From positions 806,001-870,000 of the forward strand of contig CBDFJZ010000008.1 of the NCBI GenBank assembly GCA_965248675.1: 64,000 nt of DNA. The letters are read 5' to 3'. Positions 1 to 8,855 of this stretch are shown here, piece by piece. A model generated the notes under the pieces. It saw only the letters and a list, made by a program, of their open reading frames with translations. It searched no databases and was not told where the DNA came from. Source of the DNA: UBA6627 sp965248675 (GTDB lineage Bacteria > Chloroflexota > Dehalococcoidia > UBA2979). Positions within the stretch are counted from its first letter, which is position 1. Every line of letters begins with the position of its first letter. The position numbers and the translations under genes are program-made.

Positions 1-10
1 GGCGGGTAGG

Positions 11-29
11 ACAACGGTTGTTGTAGAAT
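11..29 (+). promoter_or_regulatory. Possible operator and -10 element upstream of the first operon
   Basis: An 11-base palindrome, ACAACGGTTGT, lies at 11-21, followed by a -10-like TAGAAT at 24-29. The first gene starts at 65 after a purine-rich GAGGGGGG stretch. The -35 region would fall at or beyond the window edge, so the promoter cannot be completed. Visible sequence only; which regulator would bind is unknown. Confidence 0.3.
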
Positions 30-64
30 CCGCGCGACGGGCGACGACCGAGGGGGGTCACGAC

Positions 65-1168
65 ATGCAGGGCGATCCGCTGCACACTAGATTGTGCGAC
101 GAGTACGGGTGCGAGGTGCCGATCGTGGCCTTCGCACACACGAAAGATGTGATCGTCGCGGTCACGAACGCCGGTGGGATCGGCATCCTCGGCGCGACCG
201 GTCAGACGCCTGACGAGCTGCGCTCGAACATTCACTGGATCAGGGAACGCGTCGGCGACAAGCCGTTCGGCGTCGACCTGCTGGTGCCGGCCTCTTTCGT
301 CGAGGGCAACCGCGAGGACCTCGAGGAGATGATCCCGCAGGAGCACCGCGACTTCGTCGAGGGGCTGCACAGCACGAACAACATCCCGAAGCCGACGGAC
401 AGCGACGAGCGGTCGCCGAATCTGATCCGGCGGGCGCGCGAGTCGCTGGACGTGATCTTCGATGAGCACGTTCCGATCTTCGCTTCGGGGCTGGGGAGTC
501 CGGCCTTCGTGCTCGACGAGGCTCACGAGGCAGGCACGAAGGTCTGGGGATTGATCGGACTGCCTCGGCAGGCGCGGCGGCAGGTCGAGGCCGGGGTGGA
601 CGTGGTGATCGCGCAGGGTTACGACTCGGGCGGCCACAGCGGGACGATCGGGACCTTCACGCTGGTGCCCGAGGTGGTCGAGATCGCCGAGGGCAGCGAC
701 ACACTGGTGCTGGCCGCAGGCGGCGTCTCCAACGGGCGGCACCTAGCGGCGGCGCTGGCGATGGGCGCGGCCGGGATCTGGACCGGGACGATCTGGCTCG
801 CCACGCACGAGTCCGAGACGGAGATGTTCCTCAAGCAACGGCTGATCGACGCGAAGGTCGAAGACGCCGTGCAGTCGCGAGCGACCTCGGGGAAGCCGAT
901 CCGCCAGCTGCGCTCCAACTGGTCCGAGACTTGGAAGCAGCCGGACGCGCCAGTGCCGCTGCAGATGCCGCTGCAGGGCATGCTGGTGCGAGACGTGCAG
1001 GCCGGGATCAAAGAAGCGCGGTTGGAGGACTGGATGACGACACCGGCCGGTCAGGCCGTGGTCGGCATCCACGAGATCAAGCCGGCGGCCGAGGTGGTCT
1101 TCAGCCTCGCCGAGGAGGCGATGGAGCAGTTCGACCGGGTGACCGGCGAGCCCGTCGCCGGGGACTGA
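65..1168 (+). CDS. NAD(P)H-dependent flavin oxidoreductase / nitronate monooxygenase family
   Basis: A 367-residue TIM-barrel flavoprotein of the 2-nitropropane dioxygenase family, which binds FMN and oxidises nitronates or reduces enoyl-type substrates. Family hallmarks are the GGIGILGATG segment near residue 40, GLPRQARRQVEAGVDVVIAQ near 165-185, the substrate and flavin loop GGHSGTIGTFTLVPEV near 190, and the phosphate-binding AAGGVSNGRHLAAALAMGA near 220. Length is normal for the family. The ATG is preceded by a GAGGGGGG Shine-Dalgarno-like run. It is followed 3 bases later by a small gene and then etfB-etfA, so it is probably the first gene of an electron-transfer operon. The exact substrate cannot be read from sequence; many such annotated proteins are in fact quinone or enoyl reductases. 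Confidence 0.85.
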   Translation: MQGDPLHTRLCDEYGCEVPIVAFAHTKDVIVAVTNAGGIGILGATGQTPDELRSNIHWIRERVGDKPFGVDLLVPASFVEGNREDLEEMIPQEHRDFVEGLHSTNNIPKPTDSDERSPNLIRRARESLDVIFDEHVPIFASGLGSPAFVLDEAHEAGTKVWGLIGLPRQARRQVEAGVDVVIAQGYDSGGHSGTIGTFTLVPEVVEIAEGSDTLVLAAGGVSNGRHLAAALAMGAAGIWTGTIWLATHESETEMFLKQRLIDAKVEDAVQSRATSGKPIRQLRSNWSETWKQPDAPVPLQMPLQGMLVRDVQAGIKEARLEDWMTTPAGQAVVGIHEIKPAAEVVFSLAEEAMEQFDRVTGEPVAGD

Positions 1169-1171
1169 GGC

Positions 1172-1441
1172 GTGGCTGATCCCGCGGAGGATCAGATCGA
1201 GCTCACGTTCGACGGCTCGATCGCGGGCAAACACGCTGAAGCAGACGGCGGGAGTCACGTCGCCGGCACGAACTTCGCGGCCCGTCAGGCGTTCGCGGGA
1301 ACGCTGACGGGGCGCCGCATGGCGCAGGGCGATCCGCCGTGGCAGTTCCTCGAGATGGGCGATTTCACGGAGAAGCCGGAGGGCTTCAACCACGACGTCG
1401 TGTGGTGCCACGAGGGCGACGTCTATATCGATCAGGAGTGA
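1172..1441 (+). CDS. Conserved-looking small hypothetical protein
   Basis: An 89-residue acidic protein (GTG start) that I do not recognise. It starts 3 bases after the stop of the flavin oxidoreductase and ends 24 bases before etfB, in the same direction, which argues for cotranscription. It has no signal peptide or membrane segment. Features visible are a Gly/Ala/His-rich middle and a C-terminal part with aromatic and acidic residues (DVVWCHEGDVYIDQE) containing one Cys and two His. It could be an accessory or stability factor for the neighbouring flavoproteins, but that is only context inference. Confidence 0.6.
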   Translation: MADPAEDQIELTFDGSIAGKHAEADGGSHVAGTNFAARQAFAGTLTGRRMAQGDPPWQFLEMGDFTEKPEGFNHDVVWCHEGDVYIDQE

Positions 1442-1465
1442 TCGGCCGAGTTCGGCACGAAGGGC

Positions 1466-2278
1466 GTGAGCGTGCACATCCTCGTCTGCGCGAAGCAGGT
1501 GCTCGACCCGGAGGGCGTGAACAGCTACGCGCTGTGGGGGCGCCTCGAGGTCGATGAGACCGGACGCGGCTTCGATACCGGCGGCGCGATTCCGCGCATC
1601 ATCAACGCCTACGACGAACAAGCGGTCGAGGCGGCGCTGCGGCTGCGAGACGCCGGCGTCGAATGCACGATCACTGTCGCGATCGTGGGTGCCGAGGACG
1701 CGACGACGATCCTGCGACGTTGCATCGCGATGGGCGCCGATCGCGCGATCGAGGTGCAGAGCGCCGAGGCAGGCACAGACGGATTCCACACCGCGACGAT
1801 CCTCGCCGGACTCGTCCGCGAGTTGGGCGACGTCGACCTCGTGATCTGCGGTCGCCAGGGGTCGGACTTCGACCAGGGGACCGTGCCGGCGGTGCTCGCC
1901 GAGCGCCTCGATTGGGCGTACGTCACGATGTCCTCGGGCGTGGCAATTGAGGGCGACGCGCTGCGGGTGACGCGCGTGACGCCGTTCGGCGAGGAGCTCG
2001 TCGAGGCGGATCTGCCGGCGGTGGTCGCCGTCAGCAACGAGGTCGGCACGGCACGCTATCCGAGCAGCCGGCGCATGATGGCCGCTCGACGCACGCAACA
2101 CGAGGTGTTTTCTGCCGCCGACCTCGCGCCAGGCGAGTCGGGCGGGGGCGTCGAGCTGGTCGAGCTGTTCGTTCCTGAAGTGCAGGGCCAGTGCGAAGTG
2201 TTGGACGGCGACTCGCCCGAGGCGAAGGCGGCGGTGTTGCTCGAACGCCTCGCACAAGCGGGTGTGCTCGATGGCTAG
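1466..2278 (+). CDS. etfB: Electron transfer flavoprotein beta subunit
   Basis: A 270-residue EtfB/FixA protein, the AMP-binding subunit of the soluble ETF heterodimer that takes electrons from acyl-CoA dehydrogenases and passes them to ETF-quinone oxidoreductase. The N-terminus (VHILVCAKQVLDPEGVNSY) matches the usual start with K-Q-V-x-D-P. NAYDEQAVEAALRLRD and GRQGSDFDQGTVPAVLAERL are the typical alpha/beta Rossmann-like segments near residues 46-60 and 130-150. GTG start. The last 8 bases overlap the start of etfA, typical translational coupling. It would serve the acyl-CoA dehydrogenase found at 17.9-19.1 kb, among others. Confidence 0.93.
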   Translation: MSVHILVCAKQVLDPEGVNSYALWGRLEVDETGRGFDTGGAIPRIINAYDEQAVEAALRLRDAGVECTITVAIVGAEDATTILRRCIAMGADRAIEVQSAEAGTDGFHTATILAGLVRELGDVDLVICGRQGSDFDQGTVPAVLAERLDWAYVTMSSGVAIEGDALRVTRVTPFGEELVEADLPAVVAVSNEVGTARYPSSRRMMAARRTQHEVFSAADLAPGESGGGVELVELFVPEVQGQCEVLDGDSPEAKAAVLLERLAQAGVLDG

Positions 2279-3251
2279 CGGCGTTCTGCTCGTGGTGGCA
2301 CGGCCGCCGGTCGAGGGGCTCGGCAAGGGCGCGCGCGAGGCGTTCGCGATCGCCTCGGAGCTGGCGACGACGCTCGGTGAAGCGTTGTCGTGCGCGGTGA
2401 TCGGCGGCGACGTCGACGGAGCAGCGAACGAAGCCGCCGAGCGCGCGGCCGCGTCGGTGCTCGTCGCGTCCGGTACGGAGTTCGATACGCCCGGCGACGC
2501 GCTGGTCGCCGCTGCGGTCGCCGCGGCGCAAGCCGCCGAGCCGCAAGTGGTGATCGTGCCTCGTGGCCCCGACATGCTCGAGCTCGCGCCGCGGATCGCG
2601 GCCCGCCTCGACGGCGGCTCGGTCACCGGCGCCACGCAGGTTCGATCGGGCGATGAGGGGATCGAGGCGGTGGCGGCGGTGTTTGGCGGCGCGGCGCGCG
2701 CGGTCTACCGCTTCACCGCGGCGGGACCGGCCGTGATTGGCATGGCGCCGGTTTTGCTCGAACCGCCGGAACGCGAGGCGGGGCGCGAGGCCGAGCGCAT
2801 CGACCTCGAGGTGCCGGCGCTCGCGGAGCGGGTGCGCGTGGTCAAGCCCGCGCTCGACACCGGCGTCGCACGGATCGAGGACGCGCGGGTGATCGTGTCG
2901 GGCGGCCGCGGTCTGCGAGAAGCGGACAACTTCGGACTCGTCCGCGACCTGGCGGCGGGCCTCGGCGGGATGCCGGGCGCCTCACGGGCGATCGTCGACG
3001 ACGGATGGGCGCCAGCCTCTGAGCAGGTCGGGCTGACGGGCGCGATCGTGACGCCTGACGTGTACGTCGCGGCCGGGATCAGTGGCGCCAGCCAGCACAT
3101 GGCGGGTTGCTCGAACTCGCGACTGATCGTCGCGATTAACACCGATCCGGATGCGCCGATCTTCCGCTATGCGCACCTCGGCATTGTCGCTGACTGCCTG
3201 GAGGTGCTGCCGGAGCTGATCCGGCTACGGCGAGAATCCGGCGCGAGCTGA
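2271..3251 (+). CDS. etfA: Electron transfer flavoprotein alpha subunit
   Basis: The FAD-binding alpha subunit of ETF, 326 residues from the ATG at 2271; an upstream in-frame GTG at 2262 is possible but lies deep inside etfB. The C-terminal FAD domain is textbook: SGGRGLREADNFGLVRDLAA, then GASRAIVDDGWAPASEQVGLTG, then GISGASQHMAGCSNSR followed by VAINTDPDAPIF. The coding region overlaps etfB by 8 bases, and the next gene starts on the base after its TGA, so the three are translationally coupled. It works as the obligate partner of EtfB. Confidence 0.94.
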   Translation: MASGVLLVVARPPVEGLGKGAREAFAIASELATTLGEALSCAVIGGDVDGAANEAAERAAASVLVASGTEFDTPGDALVAAAVAAAQAAEPQVVIVPRGPDMLELAPRIAARLDGGSVTGATQVRSGDEGIEAVAAVFGGAARAVYRFTAAGPAVIGMAPVLLEPPEREAGREAERIDLEVPALAERVRVVKPALDTGVARIEDARVIVSGGRGLREADNFGLVRDLAAGLGGMPGASRAIVDDGWAPASEQVGLTGAIVTPDVYVAAGISGASQHMAGCSNSRLIVAINTDPDAPIFRYAHLGIVADCLEVLPELIRLRRESGAS

Positions 3252-3950
3252 ATGACGCCGTCGCCCTTGAGCCGGCGAGGGCTCCTCGACCCCGCGCACT
3301 TGTCCGACCCGGCGACCGTGCGCCCCGAGGGCGGGAGCGTGTTCGACTTGCATGCGCACAGTTCGGACCGCTCGCGCGATAGCGGGGTGCGGGTTGGGAA
3401 GCTGGCGGACCGGGCCGCGTCGCGCGGCCTCGACGGCGTGGTGCTCACCGAGCACAACGCGACGTGGTCAGGGGAGGAGCTGCGGGAGCTGAGCGAGCGC
3501 CACGAGGTGCGGCTGCTTCCCGGTATGGAGATCGGCACGGACGTCGGCCACGTGCTGGTGTACGGCCTCGATCGCTTTCGCCCGGAGCTGCTGGAGATCG
3601 AGTCTTTACGGCGGATCGCGCAGGCGGAGGGCGCCGCGATGGCGCTGGCGCATCCGATGCGGCCGTTCCACGGCCAGCACGCCGCCCGCAACCGCTACGA
3701 GGCATGGTTCGACGCGCTCGAGACGATCAACGGCGATCACGCGGACTCCGAGGGCGGCCCGTACGAACAGCTCGCCGATCGGCTCGGGATCGGCGCTGTC
3801 GGCGGCAGCGACGTGCACAGCGTCCAGGCGGTCGGCCGCGTGGTCACGACGTTCGAGTCGGCGGTGGACAGCAGCGAGGAACTGGTCGATCAGCTGCGTG
3901 CGGCCGTCGCGCGGCCTCGGGACCTGCGCCCGCGCCGCACGATCGAGTAG
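3252..3950 (+). CDS. PHP-domain metal-dependent phosphoesterase
   Basis: A 232-residue polymerase-and-histidinol-phosphatase (PHP) domain protein, predicted to hydrolyse a phosphoester using a trinuclear metal site. Visible ligands are FDLHAHSS (His34, His36), the VVLTEHN motif near residue 65, AMALAHPMRP in the middle, and GSDVHSVQAVG near the C-terminus. The ATG immediately follows the etfA stop (TGAATG), so it is cotranscribed with the ETF genes. Its substrate is unknown; family members hydrolyse nucleotide or sugar phosphates, some acting on 3',5'-bisphosphonucleotides. Its role beside ETF is unclear. Confidence 0.82.
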   Translation: MTPSPLSRRGLLDPAHLSDPATVRPEGGSVFDLHAHSSDRSRDSGVRVGKLADRAASRGLDGVVLTEHNATWSGEELRELSERHEVRLLPGMEIGTDVGHVLVYGLDRFRPELLEIESLRRIAQAEGAAMALAHPMRPFHGQHAARNRYEAWFDALETINGDHADSEGGPYEQLADRLGIGAVGGSDVHSVQAVGRVVTTFESAVDSSEELVDQLRAAVARPRDLRPRRTIE

Positions 3951-3968
3951 CGCCGGCCGACGTCCGCG

Positions 3969-6392
3969 TTAGATGACACCGCGTTCGTGGAGGCCGGCCA
4001 GCGCTGCCGCGTCGAGACCGAGCAGCCGTCCGTAGACCTCGGCGTTGTGCTGGCCGAGCTGGGGCGTGGGGAGCCGGATTACGCCGGGAGTCTCCGTGAG
4101 CTTCCAGGGGACGCCGTCGTAGATCTGGTCGATCGTGAGGCCGGCGGCGGTTTCCATTCGCGTATGCGCCGTTCGCAGCGCCGTGAAATTCTCGTCGTCG
4201 AGCAGGGCGGGCGAGTCCATCACCGCCGAAGCCGCGACGCCCGCGCGCTGTAGCGACTCCGTCAGCTCGGACACGTCGTGGTCGCATGTCCACGCCGCAA
4301 TCGCCGCGTCGAGGTCGTCCTGGGCGTCGAGGCGGCCGCCGAGGGTAGCGAAACGCTCGTCGCGCAGCGCGGCGACCTCGGAACCAGCGACGGCGAGCAG
4401 GCCCTGCCAGGCGTCGTCCTCGGAGGCGACGATCGCGATCCAATGATCGTCGCCGGCGCCCGGGTAGACGCCGTGTGGGGCCATGCCGGGATAGCGGTTG
4501 CCCTGCGTTGAGGCCACGCGGCCGTTGAAGAGGTAGTCGAGGATCGGTTCGGCGATGCGCTGCATCGTCGACTCGCCCTGTGCGAGATCGATGTGCTGGC
4601 CACGGCCGGTGCGCTCTCGATACTCAAGCGCAGCACAGATCGCGACGGCACCATGGGCGGCAGCGGTGGGATCGAGGTCCGCCGTGTCCTCGAGAGGACG
4701 AGGCTCGCCGAGGTAGCCCATCAGGCTCTTGAGGCCGTAGAGGGCGCTCAGCGAAGGGCCGTATGTGGTGAGATCGCGCCACGGGCCGGGAGTCGCGCCC
4801 GTGGCCGAGAGCGAGGCGAGGATGACGCCCGGATTCATTTCGGCCAGGACGTTGTAGGTCAGGCCGAGCGACGGCATCACCCGTGGCGCGAAGTTCTCGA
4901 CAATCACGTCTGACTTCGCGACCAGCCCCAGGTAGAGGTCGCGGCCCTCGTCGGTGGTGAGGTCGACGGTGATGCCGACCTTGTCTCGATCCCAGCCGTG
5001 GTACGTGCGCGGATCGCCGTCCGGGACGCGGAGCGGCGACCGCCCGGCCATCGCGACTCCGGTTTCGCGTTTGGGGGCGCGGATCTTGATCACCTCGGCG
5101 CCGAGGTCGGCGAAGATCTTCGCCAGCAGCGGGCCAGCCCAGACGTGCCCGTGGTCGAGTATGCGGATGCCCTGCATCGGCAGCGCGCCGTCGGTCGCGG
5201 GCGTCTCAGGTCGCGGCTCGCTAGTGCGGAGGGACCAGGCGCCGCCGCCGGCCAGATCGTCGTTGTGCTCACCGAGGCGCGGCGCAGGGCGCTCGATGCG
5301 CCACGGGGTTTCGGTGAGCCGGTACGGAGCGCCGAGCGTGCGATAGGCGCCGACCTCGGGATGCTCGGTCTCGACCCAGAAGTCGCGCGCCTCGAGGTGA
5401 TCGGCGCTGACGATCTCGTCGATGGTCTGGACCGCGTGGAAGGGGAGTCGATTTTCGGCGAACGTCTTCGTGAGCTCGGCTTTCGTGCGTTCGGCGAGCC
5501 ACGGGTGCCAGAGGGGATCGATCTCGTCGGCCCACTGGAAGGTCAGCCAACGGTTCTGGAGGCGCTCGTCGTCAGCCCACTCCGGGTCGCCCATCAGCTC
5601 GATGAAGCGACGCCAGTGGGCGTCGACCATCGTGACCACCTCGAAGAAGCCGTCCTTCGCGGGGACGACCTGCCAGGGGTAGAAGCCGGGGCTATGAAAG
5701 CCGGTGCGGCCGCGGTCCTCGCCGGTGAAGACGTAGCCTGCGAGGCCGGCGCCGCCCATGAAGGTGCCGATGATCTCCTGGATCGAGACCCAGGCGTGCT
5801 GCCCGTGGCCTGTGATCCGCCGCGCCCGCAGCGCGGCCAGCGCGGTGATCGCCGCGTGCACGCCGCCCTGGTAGTCGGCCGCGCAGTACGGGAGCGAGAG
5901 CGGCTCGCGCCCGGGGTCACCGATGCGCCGGGCAAGACCGGACGCCGCCATCGCGACGACCGAGCTGCCGTGCCAGTCGCGGTGCGGGGTGTCGTAGCCG
6001 AACGGGGTGATCGAGACCATCACCAGCTCAGGCGCCTCCGCGCTCAGCTCGGCGTGGCTCAGCCCGAGTGCCTCGAGGCGGCTCGGCGGCAGATTGTGCA
6101 GCACCAGGTCCGCCCGGCGCGCGAGGTCCCGGACGCGCTCGCGATCCTCGGGACGATCGAGGTCGGCGGTGATCCCACGCTTGCTGGCGTTCAGGAAGAG
6201 GTGGAGCGCGCCCGCCTCGGGGTTCGGCTCGTCGCCGGGGAACGGGCCGTGCCGGCGCACGCTGTCGCCGCCCGGCGGCTCGACCTTGACGACGTCGGCG
6301 CCGAGGTCGGCGAGCAGCTTCGTGCCGTAGGCGGCGGAGATGAAGTCTCCGAGTTCGAGCACCCGCAAGCCGTCGAACGCTCGGTCGGGCAT
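3969..6392 (-). CDS. Fused double-domain family III CoA-transferase (CaiB/BaiF type)
   Basis: An 807-residue protein made of two complete family III CoA-transferase domains in tandem, about 1-385 and 405-807; the usual enzyme is about 400 residues. Each half has the N-terminal VLELGDFISA- or ILDHGHVWAG-like strand followed by LADLGADVVKVE or FADLGAEVIKIR. The catalytic aspartate region GxGQxxD reads GRGQHID (Asp602) in the second half, but GHGQHAW in the first, with Trp201 where the Asp should be. The second half therefore looks catalytic and the first structural or regulatory. It lies head-to-tail upstream of nothing obvious and is downstream of the crotonase gene at 6412, 19 bases away, so probably the same operon. 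The CoA acceptor is unknown. Confidence 0.88.
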   Translation of the reverse strand: MPDRAFDGLRVLELGDFISAAYGTKLLADLGADVVKVEPPGGDSVRRHGPFPGDEPNPEAGALHLFLNASKRGITADLDRPEDRERVRDLARRADLVLHNLPPSRLEALGLSHAELSAEAPELVMVSITPFGYDTPHRDWHGSSVVAMAASGLARRIGDPGREPLSLPYCAADYQGGVHAAITALAALRARRITGHGQHAWVSIQEIIGTFMGGAGLAGYVFTGEDRGRTGFHSPGFYPWQVVPAKDGFFEVVTMVDAHWRRFIELMGDPEWADDERLQNRWLTFQWADEIDPLWHPWLAERTKAELTKTFAENRLPFHAVQTIDEIVSADHLEARDFWVETEHPEVGAYRTLGAPYRLTETPWRIERPAPRLGEHNDDLAGGGAWSLRTSEPRPETPATDGALPMQGIRILDHGHVWAGPLLAKIFADLGAEVIKIRAPKRETGVAMAGRSPLRVPDGDPRTYHGWDRDKVGITVDLTTDEGRDLYLGLVAKSDVIVENFAPRVMPSLGLTYNVLAEMNPGVILASLSATGATPGPWRDLTTYGPSLSALYGLKSLMGYLGEPRPLEDTADLDPTAAAHGAVAICAALEYRERTGRGQHIDLAQGESTMQRIAEPILDYLFNGRVASTQGNRYPGMAPHGVYPGAGDDHWIAIVASEDDAWQGLLAVAGSEVAALRDERFATLGGRLDAQDDLDAAIAAWTCDHDVSELTESLQRAGVAASAVMDSPALLDDENFTALRTAHTRMETAAGLTIDQIYDGVPWKLTETPGVIRLPTPQLGQHNAEVYGRLLGLDAAALAGLHERGVI

Positions 6393-6411
6393 CGTGGAGT
6401 CCGCTCGGAGA

Positions 6412-7290
6412 CTAGTTGTCGGTGAAGTTCGGCTTGCGCTTCTCCGAGAAGGCGGTTGGACCCTCGACGGAATCCTGCATGCCGACGAGGTTTTGCTCCA
6501 GCGAGCGTCCGAACGAGTCGGCCATCATCGGCTCGAGGTAGTAGCCGCGGTAGATCGCTTCTTTGTTGTTGCGGACCGCCCGCGGCGCCATCGACAGTGC
6601 GCGCCGGGCGTAGTCCATGGCGGTGTCCATGAGCTCCTCGGCAGGGACGACGCGCTGCGCCCAGCCGATCTGGTAGCAGCGTTCGGCGGTGTACTGGGTG
6701 TCGCCCCAGAGGATCAATTCGAGCGCGGAGCCGAGGCCGATCTGGCGGGTGACCGGGATCATCCAGCCGGCGCCGCCCATGTTCCAGCGCACCTCGGCGA
6801 TGCCGACGCGGGCATGTTCGGCGAGGATCCGGATGTCGCACTGCATGGCGTACATGAAGCCACCGGCGACCGCAAAACCGTTGACTGCGGCGATCGTGGG
6901 CTTCCAGAGGTTCATCCCCTCCGAGAGCGGCACGATGTTCTTGTTCGTCCGCGGAGCGCGGTAGCCGCTAGCTGAGTCGCCGTTGGACTGGGCTTTGCGA
7001 GTTTCCGACGTGGCGATCAGGTCCGCACCCGCGCAGAAGGCGCGGTCACCGGCGCCGGTGAGGATCGCGACGCGCGCCGTCGGGTCGTCGCGGAAGGCGG
7101 CGAACGCGTCGTAGAGCGCCTCGCCGAGGCCGTCGCCGATCGAGTTGAGGCGATGCGGGCGGTTCATCGTGATCACGTGGATCTGACCGCCCTCTTCCTT
7201 GTCGACCTTGACGACCGGGCCGAAGGTCTCCTGGGGCGTGTCGCGATCATGCTTCGCCGGGTCGTACGTCTCGTACTCGGTGGTGGTCAT
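6412..7290 (-). CDS. Enoyl-CoA hydratase/isomerase (crotonase) family
   Basis: A crotonase-fold protein of 292 residues that should act on enoyl- or related acyl-CoA thioesters. Family signatures: ITMNRPHRLNSIGDGLGEAL near residue 37, the oxyanion-hole segment DRAFCAGADL near 80, and AAVNGFAVAGG, RVGIAEVRWNMGGAGW and ALELILWGDTQYTAERC in the C-terminal half. The C-terminal FSEKRKPNFTDN matches the tails of the two other crotonases in the window. I chose the ATG at 7290 because it is preceded by GAGGAG; the open frame runs further upstream without homology. It is expressed with the fused CoA-transferase downstream and divergently from the luciferase-like gene at 7468. Confidence 0.9.
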   Translation of the reverse strand: MTTTEYETYDPAKHDRDTPQETFGPVVKVDKEEGGQIHVITMNRPHRLNSIGDGLGEALYDAFAAFRDDPTARVAILTGAGDRAFCAGADLIATSETRKAQSNGDSASGYRAPRTNKNIVPLSEGMNLWKPTIAAVNGFAVAGGFMYAMQCDIRILAEHARVGIAEVRWNMGGAGWMIPVTRQIGLGSALELILWGDTQYTAERCYQIGWAQRVVPAEELMDTAMDYARRALSMAPRAVRNNKEAIYRGYYLEPMMADSFGRSLEQNLVGMQDSVEGPTAFSEKRKPNFTDN

Positions 7291-7467
7291 CTCTAGCTCC
7301 TCGTCGCCGGCGACCGGGCTGGGCCGGCCGCGGGGAATCACGCGCGCAATGTACATCGCGCCGCTGGTGATCGCGGGGAGGACCCCCCGGCGACAGCGCC
7401 GGCCGGTTGCCGCGGCCGCCCCACGAGCGCCATGCTGCGCTGGCGATCGGACCACAAGGAGCACGAC

Positions 7468-8652
7468 ATGACCACCTCAGCGCCACCGAGCGGGCGGCTC
7501 CGCTTCGGGATTTTCCTGGCCCCGTTCCACCCCGTCGAGGAAGACCCGACGGCTGCGATCGACCGTGACCTGGAGCTGGTGGAACACCTCGATCAGCTCG
7601 GCTACGACGAGGTGTGGGTCGGAGAGCACCACTCCGGGGGTTACGAGATCATCGCGTCGCCGGAGGTGTTCATCGCAGCGGCCGCGGAGCGAACGAAGCA
7701 GATCCGCCTCGGAACCGGGGTGGTGTCGCTGCCGTATCACCACCCGTTCATGGTTGCGGACCGGATGGTGCAGCTCGATCACATGACGCGGGGCCGGGCG
7801 ATGTTCGGGATGGGGCCCGGAGCTCTGGCCGGCGACGCCTACCGGATGGGGATCGACCCGCGCGACCAGCGGCGGATGATGAACGAGGCGATCGATGCGA
7901 TCATCCCGTTGGTCGATGGTGAGACCGTCACCGCAAAGACGGACTGGTTCGAGCTGCGTGAGGCGCGGCTACAGCTCCCGTCCTACAGCCAGCCGCGCCT
8001 CGAGATGGCGGTCGCGTCGGCGAAGTCGCCGGCGGGGGCGCTCGCCGCCGGGCGGCACGGCCTCGGGATGCTGTCGATCGGTGGGACGTCGGACGAGGCG
8101 CTGGAGGCTCACGTCCACAACTGGCGTGTGTACGAGGAGTCAGCGGCCGAGCACGGCCAGATCGCCGACCGCGCGATCTGGCGGTTGGTGAGCTTCGCCC
8201 ATATCGCTGATACGCGGGAGCAGGCCCGTGAGAACGTACGGTTCGGCCTCGAGCGGTGGGCGCAGTACTTCCGCGACGTGACGACGTTCCCGATCGTGCC
8301 GGACTCGATCGACGACGCGCTGGAGTTTCTCGTCGAACAAAAGATGGCGGTGATCGGTACCCCCGACGACGCGATCGCGCACATCGAGAAACTGCTCGTG
8401 GGCACGGGCGGGTTTGGCGCGTTCATGGAGCTGGCGCACAACTGGGCTGACTTTGCCGCGACAAGACGACACTACGAGCTGATGGCGCGCTACGTGGTGC
8501 CGCACTTCCAGCAGAAGAACGAGCTGCGTCGCGCGAGTTACGACTACAGCCTCGAGAATCGCGAGGCGTTCGTCGGGTTCGCCGCGGAAGCGGTGCAGAA
8601 CGAGATCGACAGGCTCGAGGCGAAGCGGGCGGCCGCGGCGGGCGACGACTAG
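7468..8652 (+). CDS. LLM-class flavin-dependent oxidoreductase
   Basis: A 394-residue bacterial-luciferase-like monooxygenase, a TIM barrel using reduced FMN or F420. It shows the family opening LRFGIFLAPFHP, then DEVWVGEHHSGGYEIIASPE, IRLGTGVVSLPYHHPFMVADRM and RAMFGMGPGALAGDAYRMG. The ATG at 7468 has AAGGAG seven bases upstream; an earlier in-frame start at 7432 has no such site. The gene diverges from the crotonase with 177 bases between starts, which must hold both promoters. The C-terminal region (YDYSLENREAF) resembles limonene or alkanal monooxygenase-type members, but the substrate is not determinable. Confidence 0.88.
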   Translation: MTTSAPPSGRLRFGIFLAPFHPVEEDPTAAIDRDLELVEHLDQLGYDEVWVGEHHSGGYEIIASPEVFIAAAAERTKQIRLGTGVVSLPYHHPFMVADRMVQLDHMTRGRAMFGMGPGALAGDAYRMGIDPRDQRRMMNEAIDAIIPLVDGETVTAKTDWFELREARLQLPSYSQPRLEMAVASAKSPAGALAAGRHGLGMLSIGGTSDEALEAHVHNWRVYEESAAEHGQIADRAIWRLVSFAHIADTREQARENVRFGLERWAQYFRDVTTFPIVPDSIDDALEFLVEQKMAVIGTPDDAIAHIEKLLVGTGGFGAFMELAHNWADFAATRRHYELMARYVVPHFQQKNELRRASYDYSLENREAFVGFAAEAVQNEIDRLEAKRAAAAGDD

Positions 8653-8855
8653 CGGGGACCGCGCGGGACTCAGGCGGCGGCAGCGTCCGCTCGGTCGCTC
8701 CCTCGGCGCGTAGGTATCCCATCAAGCGATGGTGCGGCGCCGGACGAGCCGCGGGTATCGGTGTGGATCCTGAGCGGGAGCGGGCGCGGACAGCGAGGCG
8801 TTCGCTGATCCCGAGCCGGACGGAGTCGCTGCAGACGTGTTCGGAGGGTCGGCGC

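Noticed and set aside
743..2635. Long minus-strand open frame opposite the nitronate monooxygenase and etfB genes
   Set aside because: Its Arg/Ala/His-rich translation has no domain, and the plus-strand genes it overlaps are strongly conserved. It is a GC-driven antisense shadow.
4998..6425. 475-codon plus-strand open frame opposite the fused CoA-transferase
   Set aside because: No recognisable motif, no ribosome-binding site, and it lies wholly antisense to a clear enzyme gene.
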